Of a stretch of DNA of 64,000 nucleotides, positions 53,278 through 59,620 are shown in pieces; position 1 is the first letter of the stretch; the number at the start of each line of letters is the position of its first letter. Source of the stretch: an uncultured Pelagibacteraceae bacterium. Lineage in GTDB: Bacteria; Pseudomonadota; Alphaproteobacteria; Pelagibacterales; Pelagibacteraceae. The notes beneath the pieces are model-generated. The model worked only from the letters and a program-made list of their open reading frames with translations. It was not told the DNA's origin and did not search any database. The translations under genes and the position numbers were made by a program. Where the stretch lies: assembly GCA_902616245.1 (NCBI GenBank), contig CACMSB010000001.1, positions 310,001 to 374,000 on the forward strand, given 5' to 3'.

Positions 53278-53559
53278 ATGTCTAAAAAATGCGAACTTAC
53301 TGGTAAAATCCCTCTAAAAGGCCATAATGTTAGTCACGCTAACAATAAAACTAAGAGAAGATTTCTTCCAAATTTAAAGAAAGTAAAATTTAAAAGTGAA
53401 CTTTTAAAAAAATCTATGAGATTAACAGTTTCAAATGCAGGTGTTAGATCTGTAGATAAAAAAGGTAGCTTTGATAATTTCTTAAAATCTGCAAAATCAA
53501 GAGATTTATCGTTAAGATTAAAAAAGCTTAAAAAATCAATAATTGCAAAAACAGCATAA
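53278..53559 (+). CDS. rpmB: 50S ribosomal protein L28
   Basis: The 93-residue protein carries [28 protein letters not shown] and [21 protein letters not shown] sequence (here [19 protein letters not shown]). It is coupled to the next gene by TAATG. Confidence 0.95.
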   Translation: MSKKCELTGKIPLKGHNVSHANNKTKRRFLPNLKKVKFKSELLKKSMRLTVSNAGVRSVDKKGSFDNFLKSAKSRDLSLRLKKLKKSIIAKTA

Positions 53560-54107
53560 TGAATAAAGTTTTCCTTACTCTCTCATTTTTAATGGGATTG
53601 GTTGTGCTAGCATCTAATTATTTAGTTCAATTTCCTATAAAATATTATGGTTTAGAGGAAATTTTAACTTACGGTGCTTTTAGCTATCCAATTGCATTTT
53701 TAATTACAGATTTAGCCAACAGATCCTTTGGAAAATTAGTAGCTAGAAAAATTGTCTATATAGGCTTCACAATTGGAATTTTGTTTACTTTAATATTTTC
53801 AACTAATTTTACTGATCTTATTTCTATAAGAATAGCAATAGGTTCAGGAACAGCTTTTATAATTGCTCAACTTTTAGATGTTCAGATATTTGATCAATTA
53901 AGACAAAAAAAGTGGTTTATAGCACCTTTAACATCTTCTTTGATAGGTTCAACAGTTGATACTTTTTTATTTTTCTCAATATCATTCTATGGAACGGGAA
54001 TTCCTTGGGTAACTTTATCGTTAGGAGATCTTGCGGTAAAAATATTTGTTGCTCTTGTAATGTTAATACCTTTTAGATTATTACTTGGTACATTAAAAGC
54101 AGCATAA
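53559..54107 (+). CDS. VUT-family (YhhQ-like) transporter, probable queuosine precursor uptake
   Basis: The 182-residue integral membrane protein has about 5-6 helices. The motif TYGAFSYPIAFLITDLANRSFG and the later YGTGIPWVTLSLGDLAVKIFVAL are characteristic of the DUF165/VUT family, whose E. coli member YhhQ imports queuosine precursors (preQ0/preQ1). Transport of that substrate here is inference from family. It starts on the last base of rpmB, and its stop abuts the aguA stop on the other strand (TAATTA). Confidence 0.82.
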   Translation: MNKVFLTLSFLMGLVVLASNYLVQFPIKYYGLEEILTYGAFSYPIAFLITDLANRSFGKLVARKIVYIGFTIGILFTLIFSTNFTDLISIRIAIGSGTAFIIAQLLDVQIFDQLRQKKWFIAPLTSSLIGSTVDTFLFFSISFYGTGIPWVTLSLGDLAVKIFVALVMLIPFRLLLGTLKAA

Positions 54108-55160
54108 TTAAATTTTAGGTTCTTGTTGGGTCATGCAATGTATTGCACCAAATCCCCATATCAATTTGCTACAGTCAACTGTTTCGATTTTTCTATCTCT
54201 AAAGTAATTTTTGAAAATTTTAATCGCAATTTTGTCTTCTTTTACTCCGAATATTGGAAGAATTATTTTTTTATTACAAATATAAAAATTCATATAACTT
54301 GCAGGAACTCTTGTATTCTCAATATAAATTGGTGAGGGCATAGGAACTTTTATAATTTTGAATTTCTTTCCTTTCTCACATTTACTTTCTTTCAATATAT
54401 TTAAATTCTTATTTAAGTTTTTGTAATTTATATCTTTTTCATTATTTTCAACCGCAGTCATAATCGTATTTCTTGAAACAAATCTTGTTATGTCATCAAC
54501 ATGTCCATGTGTATCATCGCCTGCAATTCCTTTTTTAAGCCATATAAAGTTTTTTATATTTAAGTATTTATTAAACATTTTTTCGTAGTCTTTTTTTTTA
54601 AAATTTTTATTTCTTTCTTGAATTTTACTTAACAAACATTCTTCGCTTAATAGAATTGTACCTGAGCCATTTACATCAAATGCTCCTCCTTCCATGATTA
54701 TTTTTCTAATTCTGCCTTTTTTTTTGATTATTGGATCAATCTTTTTAAAATTAAAAATTTTACTAATACTATTATTGATTTTATTGTCATTTTTATAATT
54801 TTTATACTTTGACCATCCGTTAAAACCAAAATTTAGTATTACTTTTTTCTTTTCTACTTTATTTGTTATAAATATGGGTCCAGAATCTCTTAACCATATT
54901 CTATCAGTTTTAATATAGTGGAAGTTGATATTTTTAATTTTATTAAGTTTTATTAATTTTTTTATATTTTTTATATTTTTGTTAACGATTAAGTGAATTT
55001 TTTGATTTTTTGAAATTTTTTTTATAATCTTTAAAATTACTTCAGGAATAAATTGATATAATCCAGGCCAATCATTTTTATTATAAGGCCAAGCAATCCA
55101 AACTGAATTTTGAGGCTCCCATTCAGCTGGCATTCTAAATCCATTAAAGTTTTCATTCAT
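54108..55160 (-). CDS. aguA: agmatine deiminase (or related guanidino-group deiminase)
   Basis: The family converts agmatine to N-carbamoylputrescine. The 350-residue protein has MPAEWEPQNSVWIAWPYNKNDWPG, the D-G/W substrate region IWLRDSGPIFI, MEGGAFDVNGSGTILLSEE, GDDTHGHVDDITRFV, and the catalytic Cys near residue 341 in FGAIHCMTQQEP. All active-site residues expected of porphyromonas-type/agmatine deiminases appear present. It is last in a four-gene minus-strand operon and overlaps aguB by 8 nt. The true substrate could be a larger guanidino-polyamine (see findings). Confidence 0.9.
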   Translation of the reverse strand: MNENFNGFRMPAEWEPQNSVWIAWPYNKNDWPGLYQFIPEVILKIIKKISKNQKIHLIVNKNIKNIKKLIKLNKIKNINFHYIKTDRIWLRDSGPIFITNKVEKKKVILNFGFNGWSKYKNYKNDNKINNSISKIFNFKKIDPIIKKKGRIRKIIMEGGAFDVNGSGTILLSEECLLSKIQERNKNFKKKDYEKMFNKYLNIKNFIWLKKGIAGDDTHGHVDDITRFVSRNTIMTAVENNEKDINYKNLNKNLNILKESKCEKGKKFKIIKVPMPSPIYIENTRVPASYMNFYICNKKIILPIFGVKEDKIAIKIFKNYFRDRKIETVDCSKLIWGFGAIHCMTQQEPKI

Positions 55161-56034
55161 CTGCAGGATTTTTTAGTATGCCTTTATAAAAATCGATTCT
55201 TCTATCTCTTAAAAAAGGCCAATGCTCTCTGGCTGAATCAATTTTTTTATAGTTTATTTCACGAATTAAAATTTCTTCTTTTTTATTCCCAAGTTTTCCA
55301 ATAACTTGCCCACTAGGATCTATGATCATTGAGTTTCCCCAGAATTCTATTTTCTTCTTACCTTTTTTTTCTGTTCCAACTCTATTTATAGCAACCACAT
55401 AAGTACCATTTGCGATTGCGTGAGATTTTTGCATAGTTATCCAAGAGTCTAGTTGAGATTTTCCAAATTTTTTTTTCTCTTTTGGATGCCATCCAATAGC
55501 AGTAGGGTAAAAAATTATTTGTGCACCTTTAAGTGCAGTCAATCTTGCAGCTTCCGGGAACCATTGATCCCAACAAATTAAAGTTCCAATTTTACCAAAT
55601 TTTGTTTTAACAGATTTAAAACCTAAATCTCCAGGAGTAAAATAAAATTTTTCATAATAACCAGGATCATCTGGTATATGCATTTTTCTATATTTCGATA
55701 AAATTTTACCTTTCTCATTAATAACGATACTAGTATTATGATAGAAGCCATGTGTTTTTTTTTCAAATAATGAAATCATTAATACTATTTGTAAATCTTT
55801 GGCTAATTCACAAAATATTTTTGTAGTTCTGCCAGGTATTTTTTCTGCTAGCTTAAAGTTGGAATGACTTTCTGTTTGACAAAAATAATTTGATAAAAAT
55901 AGTTCTGGTAAACAAATTATTTTAGCTTTTTTTGATGCTGCTTTTTTTATATTTTTAATAGCTAAATTTATATTTTTTTGAACATTATCTGAAATTTTAC
56001 TTTGGATAATTCCAATTTTTACTTTTTTGATCAT
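55153..56034 (-). CDS. aguB: N-carbamoylputrescine amidase (nitrilase superfamily)
   Basis: The enzyme hydrolyses N-carbamoylputrescine to putrescine, CO2 and ammonia. About 293 residues contain the Glu-Lys-Cys triad of carbon-nitrogen hydrolases: IICLPELFLSNYF, KYRKMHIPDDPGYYEKFYF and LICWDQWFPEAARL. The DSWITMQKSHAIANGTYV stretch matches AguB rather than generic amidases. The ATG at 56034 is preferred; a TTG one codon upstream (56037) is the alternative. It lies 3 nt after the DHS-like gene. Confidence 0.9.
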   Translation of the reverse strand: MIKKVKIGIIQSKISDNVQKNINLAIKNIKKAASKKAKIICLPELFLSNYFCQTESHSNFKLAEKIPGRTTKIFCELAKDLQIVLMISLFEKKTHGFYHNTSIVINEKGKILSKYRKMHIPDDPGYYEKFYFTPGDLGFKSVKTKFGKIGTLICWDQWFPEAARLTALKGAQIIFYPTAIGWHPKEKKKFGKSQLDSWITMQKSHAIANGTYVVAINRVGTEKKGKKKIEFWGNSMIIDPSGQVIGKLGNKKEEILIREINYKKIDSAREHWPFLRDRRIDFYKGILKNPADE

Positions 56035-56037
56035 CAA

Positions 56038-57078
56038 TCAAAATATTTTTGAAAAGTTTTTTCTGTCTCTATTTTTCCACTCTCCAGTATGATAGGCGTC
56101 ACTTGCTATTAATGGTAAAACACTGGTAGCTTCAGCAAATACCATTTGTTCTTTGGTAGTATCAACCTTGCCCCATGAACTTGCTTCTTTTAATGTTGAA
56201 CTACTGCAAGCTCCATCTCTTGAGTCAGCAACAGTAATTTGTATTGCATATTTGTGCATATCTACATTTTTTCCCAAAAGTTCAGCACAAATTACCGTGT
56301 CTTGTATAAAGTTTTTAGGAACTCCACCACCAATCATAAATAATCCCGACCCTTTAGATTTAATTTTAATCTCTGTTAATTCTCTAAATTCTCTAATTGA
56401 GTCTATTGTAATATGTTTTTTTGGATTTCTCTCTTGATGCATGACTAATCCAAAACCTGCACTTGAGTCTGTAAATGCAGGACAGAATATAGGTACATCG
56501 TTATCAAAAGCTGTTTCAATTAAAGAACCTTTCTTTTTAGAATTAGTTTTTAGATATTTGCCAATCTCTTTAATAAATTCTCTCGATGTGTAAGACTTCG
56601 GCTCAAGTTTGTCTGCTATTTCTCCTATTGTTTTATCACAAATCTGGAGCTCCTCTTCATCGATATAAGTATCATAAATCCTATCTATATAATTGTCTCT
56701 AAGTTCATTATCATTTTGATATTGTGATCCTTGGTAATGTTTAAATCCAAGCGCTTCAAAAAAATCCATATCTATTATAGATGCTCCAGTTGCTACAATT
56801 GCATCTACCATGTTGTATTTAACCATATCTCTATAAATATGCATACATCCAGCGGCAGAAGTAGACCCTGCAAGAGTTAAGAATATTGTACAATCTTTAT
56901 CTTTAAGCATTTCATTATATATCTTGGATGCATTAGCAGTTTCTCTTGAAACAAAAGACATTTTTTCCATAGAAGATATAATTTTTCTAGAGTCAAAAGA
57001 TGTAATATCAATATGTTCAACCTCTTTACTTAAAAAGTCTTTTTTTCTGTTATGATTAAGATTTTTTGTATCTGACAT
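56038..57078 (-). CDS. deoxyhypusine-synthase-family polyamine enzyme
   Basis: The 346-residue protein is clearly of the deoxyhypusine synthase fold: LTLAGSTSAAGCMHIYRDMV, VATGASIIDMDFFEALGF, PIFCPAFTDSSAGFGLVM, MIGGGVPKNFIQDT (the GGG-x-PK loop), ADSRDGACSSSTLKEASSWG and AEATSVLPLIASDAYH. Bacteria have no eIF5A, so related bacterial proteins are thought to transfer aminobutyl groups to small polyamines, for example to make homospermidine or its bis-guanidino form. When aligned to the human C-terminal region by eye, the catalytic Lys position (human Lys329) is Met312 here. Its neighbours are a decarboxylase upstream and aguB-aguA downstream, with a one-base overlap with the decarboxylase gene. 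Confidence 0.85.
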   Translation of the reverse strand: MSDTKNLNHNRKKDFLSKEVEHIDITSFDSRKIISSMEKMSFVSRETANASKIYNEMLKDKDCTIFLTLAGSTSAAGCMHIYRDMVKYNMVDAIVATGASIIDMDFFEALGFKHYQGSQYQNDNELRDNYIDRIYDTYIDEEELQICDKTIGEIADKLEPKSYTSREFIKEIGKYLKTNSKKKGSLIETAFDNDVPIFCPAFTDSSAGFGLVMHQERNPKKHITIDSIREFRELTEIKIKSKGSGLFMIGGGVPKNFIQDTVICAELLGKNVDMHKYAIQITVADSRDGACSSSTLKEASSWGKVDTTKEQMVFAEATSVLPLIASDAYHTGEWKNRDRKNFSKIF

Positions 57079-58256
57079 TATGCAACAAGAAACTCTTTAT
57101 TTGTTTCTTTGTCATACATCGTCATTATTGGATCATCACAAACTTCGTAAATACTATCAGAATAATATCCATTAAATTGAGTTCTAAATGTCAATCCGTA
57201 TGCTCCCAATTGACCAAGTTCAATGTAATCACCTTCTTTAATATTATTAGGTAGTATGAAAGGTCCCTTCATATAATCCATACTATCACATGTTGGTCCA
57301 TAAAAATCAAATGAAGTCAATTTTTTTGATATAATTCTTCCATTTGTAATTATCCTTGATGGATAAATTATATTAGGCACACCAGCATCAAATAAAGTTC
57401 CGTATGTTCCATCATTAATATATAGCTTTTGTTTTTTTCTTAAGTTTACTCTCACAATTGTCGAACCGCTTTCCGCAACAATTGCTCGACCTGGCTCGCA
57501 TATAATTTCTGGTTTTTTTTCTAATTTTAATTTATTTAATGAATTTTTTATTTCCTCAAAATAAGAGTCTAATGATTGAGGAACTAAGTCGGGATAGATT
57601 GTTGGGAATCCTCCACCTATATTTATAACATCTGGAACTATTTTTGTTTTTTTTATTATATATTTAATTTCATTAATCCCTTTTGAATAGGATATTGGAT
57701 GCATACATTGTGAACCCACATGAAAACTTAATCCTATTTTTTTTGCATACTGTTTTGTTAATCTATAAAGTCCTATTGCTTCAGAAGTTTGTGCGCCAAA
57801 TTTTTTAGATAAATCTATTTCTGCATGTTCATTAGAAACTGCAACTCTTACAAATAACTCCAAATCCTTAGCTTGATTAGTACTATTAAGTATTTTTATT
57901 AATTCATCTTTTGTATCTATTGAAAAAGTCTTAATATTATATTTGAAATATGCTTCGTTTATACTTTCCTTGCTTTTTACAGTATGCATGTAGGAGCATT
58001 TTGCTTCTGGGCTAACACTTCTAATTACCTCAACTTCTTTAATTGAAGCGATATCAAAATCATTAATTCCACTTTCCACGATAGTTTTTAACACTATTGG
58101 ATGTGGGTTAGTTTTAACTGCGTATAGGATTTTACCAGGAAATTTATTCTGAAAAAATTTAGAAGCTATATTTATAGAATCTCTTCTAACACAATAAACA
58201 GGTTCTGTTGGTTTCAGTTGGTTAACTAATTTATCAACTGATTTAAATTTTTGCAT
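57078..58256 (-). CDS. ornithine-decarboxylase-type PLP decarboxylase (fold III)
   Basis: The 392-residue protein belongs to the alanine-racemase-fold ODC/DAPDC group. PLP-binding Lys48 is in KILYAVKTNPHP. HVGSQCMHP, NIGGGFPTIYP and CEPGRAIVAESG follow, and the second active-site element is FYGPTCDSMDYM near residue 325. The GPTCDS-D form with Cys is the ornithine/lysine decarboxylase type, unlike the GP-C-ES-D of diaminopimelate decarboxylase, and it is far shorter than biosynthetic SpeA-type arginine decarboxylase (about 630 residues). Ornithine is the likeliest substrate; arginine is possible given the guanidino enzymes in the operon. A Shine-Dalgarno GGAG lies 6 nt before ATG. Confidence 0.87.
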   Translation of the reverse strand: MQKFKSVDKLVNQLKPTEPVYCVRRDSINIASKFFQNKFPGKILYAVKTNPHPIVLKTIVESGINDFDIASIKEVEVIRSVSPEAKCSYMHTVKSKESINEAYFKYNIKTFSIDTKDELIKILNSTNQAKDLELFVRVAVSNEHAEIDLSKKFGAQTSEAIGLYRLTKQYAKKIGLSFHVGSQCMHPISYSKGINEIKYIIKKTKIVPDVINIGGGFPTIYPDLVPQSLDSYFEEIKNSLNKLKLEKKPEIICEPGRAIVAESGSTIVRVNLRKKQKLYINDGTYGTLFDAGVPNIIYPSRIITNGRIISKKLTSFDFYGPTCDSMDYMKGPFILPNNIKEGDYIELGQLGAYGLTFRTQFNGYYSDSIYEVCDDPIMTMYDKETNKEFLVA

Positions 58257-58292
58257 TTAAAGCTCCAAAAAAAATTTAACAAAAAAAAACCG

Positions 58293-58334
58293 GCATAACA
58301 GATATGCAAGTTTATATAAAACGAGCATTTATGC
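58293..58334. promoter_or_regulatory. two GCAT-type inverted repeats in the decarboxylase-regA divergent region
   Basis: GCATA-N5-TATGC lies at 58293-58307 and GCAT-TT-ATGC at 58325-58334. Read on the minus strand the first forms a hairpin followed 3 nt later by nine U residues (58289-58281), so it may act as an attenuator ahead of the decarboxylase gene. Alternatively both are operator half-site pairs. Short, AT-rich and unproven. Confidence 0.35.
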
Positions 58335-58368
58335 AGAAAATGAGCCAATGTAAAGTAAAAATGTACCC

Positions 58369-58398
58369 TTGAAATAATTTAGAATGTTTCCATATAAG
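58369..58398 (+). promoter_or_regulatory. possible promoter of regA with very short leader
   Basis: TTGAAA (58369-58374) and TATAAG (58393-58398) are 18 nt apart. The ATG at 58403 is only 4 nt after the -10 box, so the transcript would be leaderless or nearly so. Tentative. Confidence 0.4.
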
Positions 58399-58402
58399 GC
58401 CC

Positions 58403-58966
58403 ATGCCAGATGCAGAAGTATTAAAAAAAATAACAGAATTTGAGGATAAATCTCTACTTATAGTAGATGATGATAACCCTTTTAGAGAAAGACTAGCTCG
58501 AGCAATGGAGAAAAAGGGCTTTTCTGTTTCACAAGCAGAGGGTGTAAAAATTGGAATAGAGTCTGTGAAATCAAAAAAACCTGCTTTTGCAGTTGTTGAC
58601 TTGAGACTAAACGATGGAAACGGACTAGAAGTTGTAAAAGAAATCCAGAAAAATAACTCAGAGAGCAGAATAGTGATGCTTACTGGTTATGGAAATATAC
58701 CAACTGCAGTAGCAGCCATTAAAGAAGGTGCAATAGACTATTTAGCTAAACCAGCAGATGCAGATGACGTAGAAAAAGCACTTTTAGCCGATCCAAATAA
58801 AAAAGCTGCTCCACCAGAAAATCCAATGTCCGCTGATAGAGTTAAATGGGAACATATTCACAGAGTTTTTGAATTATGTAACAGAAATGTATCTGAGACT
58901 GCAAGAAGACTTAAAATGCATCGAAGAACACTTCAAAGAATTCTATCAAAAAGATCTCCAAGATAA
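58403..58966 (+). CDS. regA: RegA/ActR/PrrA-type response regulator
   Basis: This redox-responsive two-component regulator of Alphaproteobacteria has 187 residues. The receiver domain has LLIVDDDNPFRERLARAMEKKG, phospho-acceptor Asp66 in VVDLRLNDGNGLEV, LTGYGNIPTAVAAIKEGA and the conserved Lys in DYLAKPADADD. A Pro-rich linker (AAPPENPMSADRVKWEHI) is followed by a Fis-type helix-turn-helix, NVSETARRLKMHRRTLQRIL. The cognate kinase RegB is not in the window. It is transcribed alone, divergent from the polyamine operon and convergent with bioY, two bases apart. Confidence 0.93.
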   Translation: MPDAEVLKKITEFEDKSLLIVDDDNPFRERLARAMEKKGFSVSQAEGVKIGIESVKSKKPAFAVVDLRLNDGNGLEVVKEIQKNNSESRIVMLTGYGNIPTAVAAIKEGAIDYLAKPADADDVEKALLADPNKKAAPPENPMSADRVKWEHIHRVFELCNRNVSETARRLKMHRRTLQRILSKRSPR

Positions 58967-58968
58967 TT

Positions 58969-59520
58969 CTAAATATATTTTCTAAGTTTAATAATTTTAT
59001 TAACTATAGCTGTTATTAATAATATCTTAAATAATTCAGCATAAAGAAATGGGTAAACACCAAATTCTAATATTGGTTTATCCCAACCGATTAAATTTCC
59101 AAGCCACAAAATACCCAAAATATATATTACTGATGTTGCAATTATAATTTTTAAAAAATTTAATATATGGTTTTTATCGTATGTAAACATGCCTGCTATC
59201 AGACATGCAAATATAAAACCTATTAAATATCCCATTGTGGGACCAACAAAATAAGCTAATCCTATTCCTTTCTCTGGTGAGTTAGAAAATACTGGTAATC
59301 CCATAATCCCTTCTATCAAATAAAAAACTACCGAAAGTACCCCGATTTTATATCCAAAGGAAATTCCTAAAAACAAAACTATAAATGTTTGCATAGTCAT
59401 AGGAACTGGATAAAAAGGTATTTTAATTTTTGCAGATATTGTCAATAAAATAGAACCTATTAATGAAAATATTATGATTTTAATTATTTTATTATTTGAA
59501 ATTGAATTTACTAATTCCAT
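58969..59520 (-). CDS. bioY: biotin transporter substrate-binding subunit BioY
   Basis: This is the S-component of an ECF-type biotin uptake system. The 183-residue, roughly six-helix membrane protein has the BioY signature IKIPFYPVPMTMQTFIVLFL near residues 31-50, VFYLIEGIMGLPVFS, and FVGPTMGYLIGFIFACLIAG. No energising genes (BioM/BioN) lie nearby; solitary BioY is known to transport biotin on its own in some bacteria. It is a single gene between regA and polA. Confidence 0.92.
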   Translation of the reverse strand: MELVNSISNNKIIKIIIFSLIGSILLTISAKIKIPFYPVPMTMQTFIVLFLGISFGYKIGVLSVVFYLIEGIMGLPVFSNSPEKGIGLAYFVGPTMGYLIGFIFACLIAGMFTYDKNHILNFLKIIIATSVIYILGILWLGNLIGWDKPILEFGVYPFLYAELFKILLITAIVNKIIKLRKYI

Positions 59521-59566
59521 TAGCTTTAAATTACTATTTTAATAAAGTTTAATCCACTAATATTTA

Positions 59567-59595
59567 TTAACAGGATGTTTTATTCTTACTATAAT
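59567..59595 (+). promoter_or_regulatory. predicted promoter of polA
   Basis: TTAACA (59567-59572) and a perfect TATAAT (59590-59595) are separated by exactly 17 nt. They lie in the 100-nt gap between the divergent bioY and polA genes, giving a leader of about 18 nt. Confidence 0.7.
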
Positions 59596-59620
59596 ACGTC
59601 AATTTATTATAAATTAAATT

